Positions 1 to 11,556 of a stretch of DNA of 64,000 bases are shown one piece after another (position 1 is the first letter of the stretch; every line of letters begins with the position of its first letter). A program made the position numbers and the translations under genes. The stretch is from Marivirga aurantiaca (GTDB lineage: Bacteria; Bacteroidota; Bacteroidia; Cytophagales; Cyclobacteriaceae). The notes below the pieces were generated by a model that was given only the letters and a program-made list of their open reading frames with translations, was not told the DNA's origin and ran no database searches. The stretch spans positions 42,885-106,884 of the forward strand of contig NZ_JAEQBW010000015.1 of the NCBI RefSeq assembly GCF_016679925.1. The letters run 5' to 3'.

Positions 1-1
1 T

Positions 2-535
2 GGTCAGATTTATGAAACTGTTTTAGGATGGGCCGGATTGAAATTGGGTAGAAAATATGCTACCCCAATATTTGATGGAGCCTCTTCGGACGAAGTTTCC
101 AAAGAATTGGCTGAGGCAGGACTTCCTGAATTTGGTAGAACGCATTTATATGATGGTTTATCGGGAGACAGGTTTGATCAGAAAATTACTGTAGGTGTTA
201 TCTACATGTTGAAATTAGGTCACCTTGTTGATGATAAAATGCACGCACGTTCTATCGGGCCATATTCATTAATTACGCAACAACCATTAGGTGGTAAAGC
301 ACAATTTGGTGGTCAACGTTTCGGTGAAATGGAAGTGTGGGCTTTAGAGGCATTCGGTGCTTCTCATGTGCTGCAAGAAATTCTTACTATCAAGTCGGAT
401 GATGTAATTGGTAGAGCAAAAGCTTATGAAGCCATCGTGAAAGGTGAGAATATGGGTAAACCAAATATTCCTGAATCATTCAATGTTTTGGTTCATGAAT
501 TGAGAGGTTTGGCTCTTGAAATCACTTTAGACTAA
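2..535 (+). CDS. rpoB: RNA polymerase beta subunit, C-terminal part (truncated by window edge)
   Basis: The reading frame is open from the first bases of the window, so only the last 177 residues of the beta subunit are present. The end matches the universally conserved RpoB C-terminus: [20 protein letters not shown] followed by [20 protein letters not shown], the clamp-interacting region that contacts beta-prime and lies near the exit channel. An internal TTG at 38 is not the start, because homology continues upstream of it ([16 protein letters not shown]). rpoC follows after 53 nt, the usual rpoB-rpoC arrangement. Confidence 0.98.
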   Translation, partial: GQIYETVLGWAGLKLGRKYATPIFDGASSDEVSKELAEAGLPEFGRTHLYDGLSGDRFDQKITVGVIYMLKLGHLVDDKMHARSIGPYSLITQQPLGGKAQFGGQRFGEMEVWALEAFGASHVLQEILTIKSDDVIGRAKAYEAIVKGENMGKPNIPESFNVLVHELRGLALEITLD

Positions 536-552
536 TATCATTTTGTTTAATC

Positions 553-569
553 GGGGGTGTTAAGCCCCC
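553..569 (+). other. GC-rich hairpin in the rpoB-rpoC gap
   Basis: Five G (553-557) face five C (565-569) around a 7-nt spacer, in an otherwise AT-rich gap of 53 nt. It is followed by ATTTTAG rather than a long T run, so it is a poor terminator. An RNA-processing or mRNA-stability element between the two polymerase genes is an inference. Confidence 0.45.
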
Positions 570-588
570 ATTTTAGATACCAAAAATT

Positions 589-3500
589 ATGGCGTTCAAA
601 AAAAATAAAAAAATCAATACTGATTTCTCAAAGATCACTATAAGTTTAGCTTCTCCTGAATCTATTTTGGAAAGCTCTCATGGTGAAGTTACTCAGCCGG
701 AAACTATCAACTACAGAACGTATAAGCCAGAAATGGGCGGTTTGTTTTGTGAGCGTATTTTCGGCCCGGTAAAAGATTGGGAATGTCATTGTGGAAAATA
801 TAAAAGAATCAGATATAAAGGAATTATATGTGATCGTTGCGGGGTAGAAGTTACAGAGAAAAAAGTACGTAGAGAACGTATGGGGCATATCGAATTGGTG
901 GTTCCTGTTGCTCACATTTGGTACTTCAAGTCTTTACCTAACAAAATAGGTTATTTATTAGGCTTACCAACTAAGAAACTAGACCAGATTATTTACTACG
1001 AAAGATATGTAGTAATTCAGCCAGGTGTAAAAGAAGAAGATGGTATAGCTTATATGGATTTCTTGACAGAAGATGAGTATTTGGATATACTTGATAAGCT
1101 TCCTAGAGAGAACCAACAGATGGATGATGATGATCCTAATAAATTCATTGCTAAAATGGGTGCAGAAGCATTGGATATGCTTTTAAGCCGAATCAAGTTA
1201 GATGAATTATCTTATGAATTACGTCACCAGGCTGCAACCGATACTTCTCAGCAAAGAAAAGCAGAAGCTCTTAAGAGATTAAGGGTAGTGGAAGCTTTCC
1301 GTGATGCAAGAACAAGAATCGAAAACCGTCCTGAATGGATGATTATAAAAATGGTTCCTGTTATTCCACCGGAATTAAGACCATTAGTGCCATTAGATGG
1401 AGGTCGTTTTGCTACATCAGATTTAAATGACCTTTACCGAAGAGTAATTATCAGAAATAATCGTTTGAAGCGATTAATAGATATTAAAGCTCCTGAAGTT
1501 ATCCTTCGAAATGAAAAAAGAATGTTGCAGGAAGCTGTAGATTCTTTATTTGATAACTCAAGAAAAGTTAATGCAGTAAGATCAGATGGTAACAGAGCAC
1601 TGAAATCCCTTTCAGATATGTTGAAAGGGAAGCAAGGCCGTTTCCGTCAGAACTTATTAGGTAAGCGTGTGGATTATTCAGGTCGTTCTGTAATTGTAGT
1701 AGGACCTGAGTTGAAAATGCATGAGTGCGGTATTCCTAAAGAAATGGCAGCTGAATTATTCAAGCCATTTGTTATCAGAAAATTGATCGAAAGGGGTATT
1801 GTAAAAACTGTTAAGTCAGCTAAGAAAATCGTTGATAGAAAAGATCCTGTAGTTTGGGATATTTTGGAGAATGTATTGAAGGGACATCCGGTTTTATTAA
1901 ACCGTGCTCCTACATTGCACCGTTTGGGTATCCAGGCTTTCCAACCTAAACTAATAGAAGGAAAAGCTATTCAATTGCACCCGTTGGCATGTACTGCATT
2001 TAACGCGGATTTTGATGGTGACCAGATGGCGGTTCACGTTCCTTTAGGACATGAAGCTATTTTGGAAGCTTCAACATTGATGCTTTCTTCTCACAATATT
2101 TTGAATCCTGCAAATGGAGCTCCAATTACTGTACCTTCTCAGGATATGGTGTTAGGTCTTTATTATGTAACTAAAGGGAAGAAAACTACTCCGGAAGAAA
2201 CAGTTAAAGGTGAAGGTAAAAGCTTTTATAGCGCTGATGAGGTAATCATAGCTGTTAATGAAGGTCAATTATCTAAACATGCTTTTATAAAAGTAAGAGC
2301 CAAGGTGAGAAATGCAGATGGTAGTTTAGAGACTAAGCTAATTGAAACTGTAGCAGGTAGAGTGATATTTAATCAGTCTGTTCCTGAAGAAGTTGGTTTT
2401 GTAAATGAGCTATTGACAAAGAAAAAACTTCAGGTAATTATTTCTGAAGTATATAAAATAAGTGGATCAGCAAGAACTGCTCAATTCCTTGATGACATCA
2501 AAGAATTAGGTTTCCAGGCTGCTTATAAAGGTGGTTTATCAATGGGACTTGGTGATATTATGGTTCCTGAAATTAAGGAAACATTAGTAGCTCAGGCCAA
2601 AGAAGAAGTTGATGTTGTTTGGAATAACTACTTGATGGGTCTTATCACAGACAATGAGCGTTACAATCAGGTAATTGATATCTGGACAAGAATTAACTCT
2701 CAATTGACTAACTCTTTAATGCAACAGCTTGAGGAAGATAATCAAGGATTTAACTCAATTTACATGATGATGCACTCTGGAGCCAGAGGTTCAAGAGAGC
2801 AAATTCGTCAGTTGGGTGGAATGAGAGGATTGATGGCAAAACCGCAGAAAAACCTTGCAGGATCTGTTGGTGGAATTATCGAAAACCCAATTCTTTCCAA
2901 TTTCCGTGAAGGACTTGATGTAATTGAGTACTTTATTTCAACTCACGGTGCCAGAAAAGGTCTAGCAGATACGGCCCTTAAAACAGCTGATGCAGGTTAC
3001 CTGACAAGAAGATTAGTTGATGTGGCCCAGGATGTGGTTGTTAACGAAGTCGATTGTGGTACTTTAAGAGGTCTTACTGTTTCTGCATTGAAAGACAATG
3101 AAGAAATTGTTGAATCATTATCAGAAAGAATTTTAGGTAGGGTTTGTGTACATGATATTTATCATCCTGAGACTAACGAATTAATCGTTGGTACAGGGGA
3201 TGAGATCACAGATGAAGTTACTGCTAAAATTGATGAAGCAAACATTGAAGAAGTAGAAATTCGTTCTGTACTAACTTGCGAAACCCGTCAGGGAGTTTGT
3301 GGTAAATGCTACGGAAGAAACCTTGCTACTTCTAAGATGGCACAAAGAGGTGATGCAGTTGGTGTAATTGCCGCACAGTCGATTGGTGAACCTGGTACTC
3401 AGCTTACGCTAAGAACTTTCCACGTTGGTGGTACAGCTTCTAATATTGCAGTTGAAGCGACTGTTAAGGCTAAATTTGATGGTGTTATTGAATTTGAGGA

Positions 3501-4896
3501 TCTAAGAGCAATTCAGTCTACTGATAGTGATGGAAATCCTCAAACAGTAGTAATGGGTCGTTCAGGTGAGATTAAAATTATCGATCCTAAAACCAAGAAA
3601 GTTTTAATGACCAACAACGTTCCTTACAGTGCTATTCTGAAAGTGAAAGAAGGTGATAAAGTTTCTAAAAATGATGAACTGTGTTTCTGGGATCCATATA
3701 ATGCTGTGATTTTATCAGAGTTTGAAGGTGTTACAGAATTTGATAGTATTGAAGAAGGTATCACTTATAAAGAAGAATCTGATGATCAAACAGGTCACAG
3801 AGAAAAGGTTATCATCGATACAAAAGATAAAACTAAAAACCCTGCGGTTATTGTAAATACTAAAGGGAGAGAAGAGCCTAAAGTTTATAACATTCCTGTT
3901 GGAGCCCACTTATCAGTTGGTGAAAATGAGAAAATTAAACCAGGTCAGATTTTAGCAAAAATACCAAGATCAACCAGTAAGTCTAAAGATATTACAGGGG
4001 GTCTTCCAAGAGTAACAGAATTGTTTGAAGCAAGAAACCCATCTAATCCGGCAGTAGTGTCAGAGATTGATGGAGTTGTAACTTACGGTGGTATTAAAAG
4101 AGGAAACAGAGAGATTTTCATTGAATCTAAAGATGGAGTAAAGAAGAGATACCTGGTATCTTTGTCTAAACATATTTTGGTTCAGGATAATGACTTTGTG
4201 AAAGCAGGATATGCTTTATCTGATGGAGCTACAACTCCTTCTGATATTTTGTCTATCAAAGGTCCTACTGCTGTTCAGGAATATATTGTGAACGAAATAC
4301 AGGAAGTTTACCGATTACAAGGTGTGGCTATCAATGATAAACACATTGAAGTAATTGTAGGTCAGATGATGCAGAAAGTACAGGTACTTGAATCAGGTGA
4401 TACTACTTTCTTACCTAATCAGGTGGTAGATAGATTCGTTTTCAGAGAAGAAAATGATAGAATCTTGGATATGAAAGTTGTAACTGAGGCTGGTGACTCG
4501 CCTAACTTAAAGCCGGGACAAATTGTTTCATCAAGAAAATTAAGGGATGAGAATTCAACCCTGAAAAGAAAGGATATGAAACTGGTGAAAGTAAGGGATG
4601 CGGAAGCAGCTGTTTCCAAGCCAACTTTGCAAGGTATCACGCAAGCTTCATTGGGAACTGAAAGCTTTATCTCAGCAGCTTCCTTCCAGGAAACTACTAA
4701 GGTATTGAGTGAGGCTTCTATACGTGGTAAAGCGGATCATTTAAAAGGTCTTAAGGAGAATGTTATTGTAGGTCACCTAATTCCTGCGGGAACGGGCTTG
4801 CAGGATTACAATGATATCATCGTTGGCTCTAAAGATGAGCTTGATGCTATCAAAGAGGATCGTTTAACATCTCAGGAAAAAGAGCTTCAAAAGTAA
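589..4896 (+). CDS. rpoC: DNA-directed RNA polymerase beta-prime subunit
   Basis: This is the catalytic subunit of RNA polymerase, 1435 aa, a normal length for the phylum. The N-terminal zinc site is C66, C68, C81, C84 (ECHCGK...CDRCGVEV). The absolutely conserved catalytic loop [14 protein letters not shown] starts at residue 472, with the Mg-binding aspartates at 474, 476 and 478. The second zinc site is visible as C823, C897, C904, C907 ([13 protein letters not shown]). The trigger loop and bridge helix regions are present ([35 protein letters not shown]). It is co-oriented with rpoB and presumably co-transcribed. No truncation or frameshift is seen. Confidence 0.99.
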   Translation: MAFKKNKKINTDFSKITISLASPESILESSHGEVTQPETINYRTYKPEMGGLFCERIFGPVKDWECHCGKYKRIRYKGIICDRCGVEVTEKKVRRERMGHIELVVPVAHIWYFKSLPNKIGYLLGLPTKKLDQIIYYERYVVIQPGVKEEDGIAYMDFLTEDEYLDILDKLPRENQQMDDDDPNKFIAKMGAEALDMLLSRIKLDELSYELRHQAATDTSQQRKAEALKRLRVVEAFRDARTRIENRPEWMIIKMVPVIPPELRPLVPLDGGRFATSDLNDLYRRVIIRNNRLKRLIDIKAPEVILRNEKRMLQEAVDSLFDNSRKVNAVRSDGNRALKSLSDMLKGKQGRFRQNLLGKRVDYSGRSVIVVGPELKMHECGIPKEMAAELFKPFVIRKLIERGIVKTVKSAKKIVDRKDPVVWDILENVLKGHPVLLNRAPTLHRLGIQAFQPKLIEGKAIQLHPLACTAFNADFDGDQMAVHVPLGHEAILEASTLMLSSHNILNPANGAPITVPSQDMVLGLYYVTKGKKTTPEETVKGEGKSFYSADEVIIAVNEGQLSKHAFIKVRAKVRNADGSLETKLIETVAGRVIFNQSVPEEVGFVNELLTKKKLQVIISEVYKISGSARTAQFLDDIKELGFQAAYKGGLSMGLGDIMVPEIKETLVAQAKEEVDVVWNNYLMGLITDNERYNQVIDIWTRINSQLTNSLMQQLEEDNQGFNSIYMMMHSGARGSREQIRQLGGMRGLMAKPQKNLAGSVGGIIENPILSNFREGLDVIEYFISTHGARKGLADTALKTADAGYLTRRLVDVAQDVVVNEVDCGTLRGLTVSALKDNEEIVESLSERILGRVCVHDIYHPETNELIVGTGDEITDEVTAKIDEANIEEVEIRSVLTCETRQGVCGKCYGRNLATSKMAQRGDAVGVIAAQSIGEPGTQLTLRTFHVGGTASNIAVEATVKAKFDGVIEFEDLRAIQSTDSDGNPQTVVMGRSGEIKIIDPKTKKVLMTNNVPYSAILKVKEGDKVSKNDELCFWDPYNAVILSEFEGVTEFDSIEEGITYKEESDDQTGHREKVIIDTKDKTKNPAVIVNTKGREEPKVYNIPVGAHLSVGENEKIKPGQILAKIPRSTSKSKDITGGLPRVTELFEARNPSNPAVVSEIDGVVTYGGIKRGNREIFIESKDGVKKRYLVSLSKHILVQDNDFVKAGYALSDGATTPSDILSIKGPTAVQEYIVNEIQEVYRLQGVAINDKHIEVIVGQMMQKVQVLESGDTTFLPNQVVDRFVFREENDRILDMKVVTEAGDSPNLKPGQIVSSRKLRDENSTLKRKDMKLVKVRDAEAAVSKPTLQGITQASLGTESFISAASFQETTKVLSEASIRGKADHLKGLKENVIVGHLIPAGTGLQDYNDIIVGSKDELDAIKEDRLTSQEKELQK

Positions 4897-4950
4897 TTGG
4901 TATATTTAGTGCGAATAAAATCTATAACAGATTTATAAATAAGTTGGAAT

Positions 4951-5277
4951 ATGGATGATAATAAAGAAAACAAGAAGAATCCTAATCAGATTAATATTGA
5001 ACTTTCGGAAGAAGTAGCGGAAGGGGTTTATGCCAATCTAGCTATGATTGCCCATTCCAATGGTGAGTTTGTGATAGATTTTATTCGTCTTATGCCGGGC
5101 GTTCCAAAAGCAAAGGTAAAATCCAGGGTGGTAGTCACTCCGGAGCATGCCAAAAGATTGCTGAATGCTTTGAAAGATAATATTAATAAATATGAAAAGA
5201 ATTTCGGACCTATTAAACAGTCCGAAGAAGTGCCAAAATTCCCTATGAATTTTGGTTCAAATGTGGGTGAAGCCTAA
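4951..5277 (+). CDS. DUF3467 family protein
   Basis: A small acidic/basic protein of 108 aa. The core, with INIELSEEVAEGVYANLAMI and a later VVVTPEHAKRLLNALKDNI, matches the DUF3467 family, whose function is unknown. There is no signal peptide, membrane segment or cysteine pair. It sits 54 nt after rpoC and upstream of the rpsL promoter, so it probably ends the rpoBC transcript. A housekeeping role tied to transcription or translation is only inferred from this position. Confidence 0.85.
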   Translation: MDDNKENKKNPNQINIELSEEVAEGVYANLAMIAHSNGEFVIDFIRLMPGVPKAKVKSRVVVTPEHAKRLLNALKDNINKYEKNFGPIKQSEEVPKFPMNFGSNVGEA

Positions 5278-5327
5278 AGCTTAATCCTTATAAATTAGGA
5301 TATTGTAAAATAAAAAGTCTGATGTGT

Positions 5328-5357
5328 TTGGAAAATGCTTCTTAATTTTTACCTTTG
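5328..5357 (+). promoter_or_regulatory. Promoter of the rpsL (str) operon
   Basis: A Bacteroidota-type promoter: TTG at 5328-5330, 19 nt spacer, then TACCTTTG at 5350-5357 followed by CAG. This fits the TTG-N(17-23)-TAnnTTTG consensus known for this phylum. It lies 46 nt before the rpsL start. Confidence 0.75.
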
Positions 5358-5403
5358 CAGTCCTAAAAATCTCAAGTAGTAATAGAAGATAAAGTAATAA
5401 TAG

Positions 5404-5778
5404 ATGCCTACTATACAGCAATTAGTACGAAAAGGTAGAAAGAAATTGACCACAAAGTCAAAATCTCCTGCTCTGGATTCTTGCCCACAACGAAGAGGGG
5501 TTTGTACACGTGTTTACACAACCACTCCGAAGAAACCTAACTCAGCAATGAGAAAGGTGGCCAGGGTAAGATTGACCAATCAAAAAGAAGTTAACGCCTA
5601 TATTCCGGGTGAAGGACACAATCTTCAAGAACACTCTATTGTTTTGATTAGAGGTGGAAGAGTAAAAGATTTACCTGGTGTAAGATACCACATTATCAGG
5701 GGTGCGTTAGACACTGCCGGTGTGAGTGGTCGTACGCAAAGAAGATCAAAATACGGAGCTAAAAGACCTAAGAAATAA
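5404..5778 (+). CDS. rpsL: 30S ribosomal protein S12
   Basis: S12 (124 aa) lies at the decoding centre of the small subunit. The conserved [18 protein letters not shown] block is present, with lysines at 43 and 44, and [10 protein letters not shown] has lysine at 87. These are the wild-type residues at the positions where streptomycin resistance mutations usually arise, so no such resistance change is seen. It is the first gene of the str operon, directly behind a good promoter, with rpsG 6 nt downstream. Confidence 0.98.
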   Translation: MPTIQQLVRKGRKKLTTKSKSPALDSCPQRRGVCTRVYTTTPKKPNSAMRKVARVRLTNQKEVNAYIPGEGHNLQEHSIVLIRGGRVKDLPGVRYHIIRGALDTAGVSGRTQRRSKYGAKRPKK

Positions 5779-5784
5779 ACAGAG

Positions 5785-6252
5785 ATGAGGAAAGCAAAAC
5801 CTAAAAAGAGATACGTCCTGCCTGATCCCAAATTCGGGGATACTATGGTAACGAAATTCGTTAACTATTTAATGAAGGACGGTAAAAAAAGTACAGCTTA
5901 TACAATTTTTTATGATGCTATTCAATTGGTGGAAGAAAAAACCAAGGAGAATGGTGTGGAGACATGGAAAAAAGCATTAGCTAATATTTCACCTTCTGTT
6001 GAGGTAAAAAGCCGTAGAGTTGGTGGAGCCACTTTTCAAGTGCCATTAGAAGTACGTCCTGAAAGAAAAGTTTCATTAGGTATCAAATGGATGATAGATT
6101 ATTCCCGTAAAAGAGGGGAGAAAACTATGATGGAGCGTTTGGCTGGTGAAATTGTTGCGGCTTCAAAAGGAGAAGGAGCTGCTATCAAGAAAAAGGATGA
6201 TACTCACCGAATGGCTGAGGCAAATAAAGCATTTTCACACTTTAGATTTTAA
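5785..6252 (+). CDS. rpsG: 30S ribosomal protein S7
   Basis: S7 (155 aa) nucleates assembly of the 16S 3' major domain and lines the E-site. The N-terminus [19 protein letters not shown] and the block [17 protein letters not shown] are typical; the C-terminus ends [15 protein letters not shown]. It lies between rpsL (6 nt upstream) and fusA (11 nt downstream), the standard str order. Confidence 0.98.
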   Translation: MRKAKPKKRYVLPDPKFGDTMVTKFVNYLMKDGKKSTAYTIFYDAIQLVEEKTKENGVETWKKALANISPSVEVKSRRVGGATFQVPLEVRPERKVSLGIKWMIDYSRKRGEKTMMERLAGEIVAASKGEGAAIKKKDDTHRMAEANKAFSHFRF

Positions 6253-6263
6253 TAGCTAGTATA

Positions 6264-8384
6264 ATGGCAAGAGATCTTAGATTAACAAGAAATATTGGTA
6301 TCGCTGCCCACATCGATGCCGGAAAAACAACTACTACGGAAAGAATTTTATTCTATACCGGTGTAAGCCATAAATTAGGAGAAGTTCATGATGGTGCTGC
6401 TACTATGGACTGGATGGAGCAGGAACAAGAAAGAGGTATTACTATTACTTCTGCTGCTACAACCGTTTTTTGGCCTTACAAGGATGAAAAATATCACATC
6501 AATATCATTGATACTCCAGGTCACGTTGATTTTACCGTAGAGGTAAACAGATCACTTAGGGTATTAGATGGCTTAGTATTCTTATTTAGTGCAGTTGATG
6601 GTGTTGAACCACAATCTGAAACTAACTGGAGATTAGCTGATAACTACAAAGTAGCCAGAATCGGTTTCGTTAATAAAATGGATAGAGATGGTGCTGATTT
6701 CCTTAAGGTGTGTAAGCAGGTTAAGGAAATGTTAGGTACAAAAGCTGTCCCACTTCAATTACCCATTGGTGCTGAAGGTACTTTTAGAGGAGTTGTAGAT
6801 TTAGTTGAAATGAAAGCTATTATCTGGAACGAGGAAGACAATGGTATGACATACCAGGAGATTCCAATTCCTGAAGATATGCAGGATGAGGTAAATGAGT
6901 ATAGAGAAAAATTATTGGAATCTGTTGCTGAATATGATGAGGAACTTGTAGAAAGATTTTTCGAAGATCCACAGTCTATCACAAGAGATGAAGTAATTAA
7001 TGCCTTAAGAAAAGCAACTATAGATTTGGCCTTCGTTCCAATGATGTGTGGTTCTGCCTTCAAAAATAAAGGTGTTCAAACTCTTTTGAACTATGTAATG
7101 GAATTACTTCCATCACCTCTGGATAGAGATGAAATTGCTGGAACTAACCCTGATACTGAAGAAAAAACATTCAGAAGACCAACAAAGGATGATCCTTTTG
7201 CTGCCTTAGCATTTAAAATTGCAACTGATCCATTCGTAGGTAGACTTTGTTTTGTTAGAGCATATTCAGGATTTTTAGATTCAGGTTCTTATGTTTTCAA
7301 TACCAGAACTGGTAAGAAAGAAAGAATCTCTAGAATTTTCCAAATGCATGCAAACAAGCAAAATCAAATTGATCAGCTTCAAGCTGGTGATATTGCTGCG
7401 GTAGTTGGTTTTAAAGATATTAAAACCGGTGATACCCTATGTAACGAGAATCATAGAATTGTTTTTGAATCTATGAATTTTCCTGAGCCTGTAATCGGAT
7501 ATGCCATTGAGCCTAAAACTCAGGCAGATGTTGATAAAATGGGAATGGCAATTGCTAAATTGGTAGAAGAAGATCCAACATTAAAAGTAAATACTGACGA
7601 AGAGACAGGTCAAACTATCTTAAGAGGTATGGGTGAATTGCACCTTGATATTATCATGGATCGTATGAGACGTGAATTTAAGGTAGAAGTAAACCAGGGT
7701 GCTCCTCAGGTTGCTTACAAAGAAGCCATTACCGCTTTAGTGGATCACAAAGAGGTTTATAAGAAACAATCTGGTGGAAAAGGTAAGTTTGCAGATATTT
7801 CTTTCAAATTATCTCCTGCTAATCCGGATGAAACTACCGGGGAAATCAAAGCAGGACTTCAATTTGATAATAAAATTACAGGTGGTGTTATACCAAAAGA
7901 GTTTATTCCAGCTATTCAGAAAGGTTTTACTGAAGCTATGAATAATGGACCTCTTGCGGGATATCCTATCGAGGCAATGAAAGTTGAATTGTACCATGGA
8001 AGTTTCCATGATGTGGATTCAGATGCCCTTTCTTTTGAATTAGCTGCTAGAATTGGATTTAAGCAAGCTGCAAAAAAAGCAGGTCCTCAGCTTTTGGAAC
8101 CGATCATGAAAGTAGAAGTAACTTCTCCTGATGAATATACAGGTCCTGTTACTGGTGACTTGAATAAGAGGAGAGGATTGATGAAAGGAATGGATACCAG
8201 AGGAGGAGCTCAAATTATTAAAGCTGATGTTCCATTGTCTGAATTATTCGGATATGTTACCGATTTAAGAACTATTACATCAGGAAGAGCAACTGCTTCT
8301 TTGACTTTCTCACATTACGATCCTGTACCAAATCATCTTGCAGAGCAAGTAATTGCGAAGGTTAAAGGTGAAGCTGTTAAATAA
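6264..8384 (+). CDS. fusA: Translation elongation factor G
   Basis: EF-G (706 aa) is the GTPase that drives ribosomal translocation. GTPase motifs are G1 [11 protein letters not shown] (15-25), G2 RGITI (57-61), G3 DTPGHVDF (82-89) and G4 NKMD (136-139). Domain II (about 310-400), domain IV ([20 protein letters not shown]) and the C-terminal domain ([13 protein letters not shown]) follow, giving a full-length factor. Its place in the str operon suggests the main EF-G rather than a paralogue. Confidence 0.98.
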   Translation: MARDLRLTRNIGIAAHIDAGKTTTTERILFYTGVSHKLGEVHDGAATMDWMEQEQERGITITSAATTVFWPYKDEKYHINIIDTPGHVDFTVEVNRSLRVLDGLVFLFSAVDGVEPQSETNWRLADNYKVARIGFVNKMDRDGADFLKVCKQVKEMLGTKAVPLQLPIGAEGTFRGVVDLVEMKAIIWNEEDNGMTYQEIPIPEDMQDEVNEYREKLLESVAEYDEELVERFFEDPQSITRDEVINALRKATIDLAFVPMMCGSAFKNKGVQTLLNYVMELLPSPLDRDEIAGTNPDTEEKTFRRPTKDDPFAALAFKIATDPFVGRLCFVRAYSGFLDSGSYVFNTRTGKKERISRIFQMHANKQNQIDQLQAGDIAAVVGFKDIKTGDTLCNENHRIVFESMNFPEPVIGYAIEPKTQADVDKMGMAIAKLVEEDPTLKVNTDEETGQTILRGMGELHLDIIMDRMRREFKVEVNQGAPQVAYKEAITALVDHKEVYKKQSGGKGKFADISFKLSPANPDETTGEIKAGLQFDNKITGGVIPKEFIPAIQKGFTEAMNNGPLAGYPIEAMKVELYHGSFHDVDSDALSFELAARIGFKQAAKKAGPQLLEPIMKVEVTSPDEYTGPVTGDLNKRRGLMKGMDTRGGAQIIKADVPLSELFGYVTDLRTITSGRATASLTFSHYDPVPNHLAEQVIAKVKGEAVK

Positions 8385-8392
8385 TTGGAATC

Positions 8393-8698
8393 ATGAATCA
8401 GAAAATAAGAATAAAATTAAAGTCCTACGATCACAACTTGGTTGATAAATCTTCTGAGAAAATCGTAAGAGCGGTGAAAACTACCGGAGCAGTGGTAAGC
8501 GGACCAATTCCTTTGCCTACTGAAAAAGAAATATTCACAGTTTTGCGTTCACCACACGTGAACAAGAAATCAAGGGAGCAATTTCAATTATGTACATTTA
8601 AAAGATTGGTTGATATTTATTCAAATAGCGCCAAGACAGTTGATGCATTAATGAAGTTGGAATTACCTAGTGGAGTGGATGTAGAAATTAAAGTTTGA
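8393..8698 (+). CDS. rpsJ: 30S ribosomal protein S10
   Basis: S10 (101 aa) sits in the 30S head and, as NusE, also partners NusB in transcription antitermination. The start [20 protein letters not shown] and the loop [20 protein letters not shown] are diagnostic. It is the last gene of this transcript: a clear terminator follows at 8722, and rplC has its own promoter. In many bacteria S10 instead leads directly into rplC. Confidence 0.97.
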   Translation: MNQKIRIKLKSYDHNLVDKSSEKIVRAVKTTGAVVSGPIPLPTEKEIFTVLRSPHVNKKSREQFQLCTFKRLVDIYSNSAKTVDALMKLELPSGVDVEIKV

Positions 8699-8721
8699 TA
8701 GACTTTAAATCTATTTTAGGG

Positions 8722-8757
8722 GAACCAATGAGCTTTGTTTCATTGGTTCTTTTTTTA
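8722..8757 (+). terminator. Intrinsic terminator after rpsJ
   Basis: A perfect 10-bp stem (GAACCAATGA, 8722-8731, with TCATTGGTTC, 8740-8749) with an 8-nt loop is followed by eight T. It separates the str genes from the rplC transcript. Confidence 0.9.
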
Positions 8758-8792
8758 TCTTAAAATACTTATAATTTTTAAGTTGCTAAGTT

Positions 8793-8821
8793 TTGTATCT
8801 AACAATAAATTGCTAACTTTG
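8793..8821 (+). promoter_or_regulatory. Promoter of the rplC (S10-type) operon
   Basis: TTG at 8793-8795, an 18-nt spacer and TAACTTTG at 8814-8821, again followed by CAGTCC as in the rpsL promoter. The predicted leader before rplC is about 55 nt and includes a TTTCGGGAAA segment. It could carry autoregulatory structure, but no long hairpin is obvious. Confidence 0.8.
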
Positions 8822-8880
8822 CAGTCCTTTCGGGAAAAGCTACGGTAAATCCTGTTTAAAGGGTTCATAATAAAATAATA

Positions 8881-9519
8881 ATGTCAGGAATAATTGGAAA
8901 AAAAATCGGAATGACTAGCATCTACGGTGCCGATGGACATAATGTCGCATGCACGGTGATAGAGGCTGGTCCTTGTGTAGTAACGCAAGTAAAAAGTGAG
9001 GAAACCGATGGTTATTCTGCTGTTCAGTTGGGCTTTGGCGAGCGCAAAGAAAAGAATACACCTAAGGCGTTAAAAGGGCATTTTTCTAATGCACAAACAA
9101 CGCCAAAACGGAAATTAATTGAGTTCAGGGAGCATGTTGGTGAAGAGCCATTTGTTCATAATTTGTCTTTAGGGCAATTAGTGAAAATCGAAGATGTTTT
9201 TGTTGAAGGTGATTTCGTTGATGTAGCAGGTATATCAAAAGGTAAAGGTTTCCAGGGTGTTGTAAAACGTCACGGTTTCGGTGGTGTTGGCCAGGCTACG
9301 CACGGTCAGCATAACAGAGGAAGAGCCCCAGGTTCTATTGGTGGAGCTTCTTATCCTGCCAGAGTATTCCCGGGTATGAGAATGGCCGGTAGAATGGGTG
9401 GAGACAGAGTTAAAAACACTAATTTAAGAGTGTTAAAAGTTATTCCAGAAAAGAATTTGTTGTTGATCAGCGGTTCTGTTCCCGGTGCAAAGAATTCAAT
9501 AGTTATAATAGAGAAATAA
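8881..9519 (+). CDS. rplC: 50S ribosomal protein L3
   Basis: L3 (212 aa) is an early assembly protein whose internal loop reaches the peptidyl transferase centre. The N-terminus [16 protein letters not shown] and the loop [16 protein letters not shown], then [20 protein letters not shown], are characteristic. As first gene of its transcript it has the longer leader. rplD begins 2 nt after its stop, suggesting coupled translation. Confidence 0.98.
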   Translation: MSGIIGKKIGMTSIYGADGHNVACTVIEAGPCVVTQVKSEETDGYSAVQLGFGERKEKNTPKALKGHFSNAQTTPKRKLIEFREHVGEEPFVHNLSLGQLVKIEDVFVEGDFVDVAGISKGKGFQGVVKRHGFGGVGQATHGQHNRGRAPGSIGGASYPARVFPGMRMAGRMGGDRVKNTNLRVLKVIPEKNLLLISGSVPGAKNSIVIIEK

Positions 9520-9521
9520 AG

Positions 9522-10157
9522 ATGGAGCTTTCAATATTTAAATCGACAGGCGAAGACACGGGAAGAAAAATTTCTTTATCCGATGCCATCTTTGACATTG
9601 AGCCTAATGACCACGCCATCTATTTGGACGTGAAACAAAAGTTGGCTAACGCAAGACAAGGAACTCATAAATCCAAAGAAAGAGCGGAGATAGCTGGTTC
9701 AACAAGAAAGATAAAGAAACAAAAAGGTACTGGTACAGCACGTGCCGGTAGTATAAAATCACCGGTATTTAAAGGTGGTGGTAGAGTGTTTGGTCCAAGA
9801 CCAAGAGACTACAGTTTCAAGCTTAACAAGAAAGTGAAGCGTTTGGCTAGAATGTCAGCTTTAACTTATAAGGCTAAAGATCAAATGATAGGCATATTAG
9901 AGTCTTTCTCTTTTAATGAGCCTAAAACAAAGTCTTATGTAGAATTGCTTAATAACCTTTCTGTTAATTCTGTAAAGACTTTAATAGTACTACCGGAAAA
10001 CGACAAGAATATGTTTTTGGCAAGTAGAAATATACAGAACTCAAGAGTAATTACTGTTGATATGCTTAACACTTATGATGTGTTACATGCTGATAAGTTA
10101 TTTTTCGTTGAAGGATCTGTGGAAAAAGTTGAAAACTTATTTAAGGAAAAGATATGA
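9522..10157 (+). CDS. rplD: 50S ribosomal protein L4
   Basis: L4 (211 aa) forms part of the exit-tunnel constriction. The long basic loop is visible as RKIKKQKGTGTARAGSIKSP followed by VFKGGGRVFGPRPRDYSFKL, with the intact KGTGTARAG segment where macrolide-resistance changes map. In Proteobacteria L4 also represses its operon; nothing here shows whether that applies. The stop overlaps the rplW start (ATGA). Confidence 0.97.
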   Translation: MELSIFKSTGEDTGRKISLSDAIFDIEPNDHAIYLDVKQKLANARQGTHKSKERAEIAGSTRKIKKQKGTGTARAGSIKSPVFKGGGRVFGPRPRDYSFKLNKKVKRLARMSALTYKAKDQMIGILESFSFNEPKTKSYVELLNNLSVNSVKTLIVLPENDKNMFLASRNIQNSRVITVDMLNTYDVLHADKLFFVEGSVEKVENLFKEKI

Positions 10158-10441
10158 GCGTTTTAGTTAAACCACTTGTTACTGAAAAGATTTCTGCCTT
10201 AAACGAAAAGGGTAAATATGGTTTTATTGTATCTAATGATGCCAATAAAGTTGAAATCAAATCAGAGGTAGAAAAAAGATACGGAGTGAATGTAGAGGAT
10301 GTCAATACTATGAAGTATTTGGGCAAACAAAAATCCCGCTACACAAAATCCAGAGTCCTTACAGGAAGAAAAGCTAGTTACAAAAAAGCTATTGTAACTG
10401 TGGCGGAAGGTGAAATAATTGATTTCTACAGCGAAATTTAA
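10154..10441 (+). CDS. rplW: 50S ribosomal protein L23
   Basis: L23 (95 aa) sits at the tunnel exit and is the docking site for trigger factor and SRP. MSVLVKPLVTEKISALNEKG at the N-terminus and VNTMKYLGKQKSRY in the middle fit the family. The start shares 4 nt with the rplD stop, indicating translational coupling. Confidence 0.97.
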   Translation: MSVLVKPLVTEKISALNEKGKYGFIVSNDANKVEIKSEVEKRYGVNVEDVNTMKYLGKQKSRYTKSRVLTGRKASYKKAIVTVAEGEIIDFYSEI

Positions 10442-10452
10442 TGATCTGAAAA

Positions 10453-11274
10453 ATGGCAGTTAAGAAATTTAGACCAGTTACAGCTGGGCAAAGACATAGA
10501 TTGGCTCCGGTGTATACCGAGCTAAGTAAGGTAGAGCCTGAAAAGTCCCTGCTAACTCCTTTGAGAAAAAAGGGTGGTAGAAATAATTCAGGTAGAATGA
10601 CAATGAGGTATATAGGTGGTGGGCATAAGCAAAATGTTCGTATCATAGACTTCAAGCGTAATAAACACTCTATACCTGCAACCGTTGCTACTTTAGAGTA
10701 TGATCCTACAAGAACAGCTTTTGTTGCTCTTTTGCATTATTCAGATGGTGAAAAGAGATATATTCTGGCTCCTAACGGAATTAAAGTAGGAGATAAGGTA
10801 ATATCTGGTACTGATGTAGCACCTGAATTAGGTAATACGTTGCCTTTATCATCTCTTCCATTAGGTACAATCATTCACAATATTGAGATTCGTCCGGGAT
10901 CTGGTGCCGCAATGGTACGAAGTGCTGGAGCTTATGCTCAGTTATTGGCTCGTGATGGTAAATATTCAACTATCAAATTACCATCAGGTGAAATGAGGTT
11001 GGTGTTAAGTGCTTGTTTGGCTACAGTTGGAGTAGTGTCCAACTCTGATCATATGCTAGTAAGGTTAGGTAAAGCTGGACGTAACAGATGGTTAGGAAGA
11101 AGACCTAGAGTTAGAGGTGTTGTAATGAATCCGGTTGATCACCCGATGGGTGGTGGTGAAGGTAAATCTTCAGGTGGACACCCAAGATCAAGAAAAGGAT
11201 TATTATCTAAGGGTCTTAAAACAAGAACGCCTAAAAAATATTCCAACAAATTAATTATCGGTAAAAAGAAATAA
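10453..11274 (+). CDS. rplB: 50S ribosomal protein L2
   Basis: L2 (273 aa) is needed for subunit association and peptidyl transferase integrity. It has an OB-like N-terminal domain ([20 protein letters not shown]), an SH3-like domain ([20 protein letters not shown]) and the C-terminal block [20 protein letters not shown], which carries the histidine associated with catalysis-related function in the E. coli protein. Full length and unmodified. Confidence 0.98.
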   Translation: MAVKKFRPVTAGQRHRLAPVYTELSKVEPEKSLLTPLRKKGGRNNSGRMTMRYIGGGHKQNVRIIDFKRNKHSIPATVATLEYDPTRTAFVALLHYSDGEKRYILAPNGIKVGDKVISGTDVAPELGNTLPLSSLPLGTIIHNIEIRPGSGAAMVRSAGAYAQLLARDGKYSTIKLPSGEMRLVLSACLATVGVVSNSDHMLVRLGKAGRNRWLGRRPRVRGVVMNPVDHPMGGGEGKSSGGHPRSRKGLLSKGLKTRTPKKYSNKLIIGKKK

Positions 11275-11277
11275 TCA

Positions 11278-11556
11278 ATGGCTAGATCATTAAAAAAAGG
11301 ACCATATATTGATTTCCGACTTGAGAAGAAAGTTGATAATATGACTGATTCCGGTAAGAAGTCTGTAATAAAGACATGGTCAAGAAGATCCATGATTTCT
11401 CCTGATTTTGTAGGTCACACGTTTGCAGTGCACAATGGTAATAAGTTTATACCTGTTTATGTAACTGAAAATATGGTAGGACACAAATTAGGTGAGTTTT
11501 CTCCAACGAGAAACTTTAGAGGTCATATTAATAAGAAAGATAAAGGTAAGAGATAA
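11278..11556 (+). CDS. rpsS: 30S ribosomal protein S19
   Basis: S19 (92 aa) forms part of the 30S head with S13 and contacts A-site t[23 protein letters not shown] and the block [20 protein letters not shown] are diagnostic. Its stop overlaps the rplV start by one base (TAATG). Confidence 0.97.
   Translation: MARSLKKGPYIDFRLEKKVDNMTDSGKKSVIKTWSRRSMISPDFVGHTFAVHNGNKFIPVYVTENMVGHKLGEFSPTRNFRGHINKKDKGKR

Noticed and set aside
38..40. TTG as the start of the first CDS
   Set aside because: Homology to RpoB continues upstream to the window edge, so the gene is only truncated.
646..915. Opposite-strand ORF in rpoC and similar minus or plus shadows in other genes
   Set aside because: They lie fully inside well-conserved genes and their translations show no domain; they follow from codon bias.
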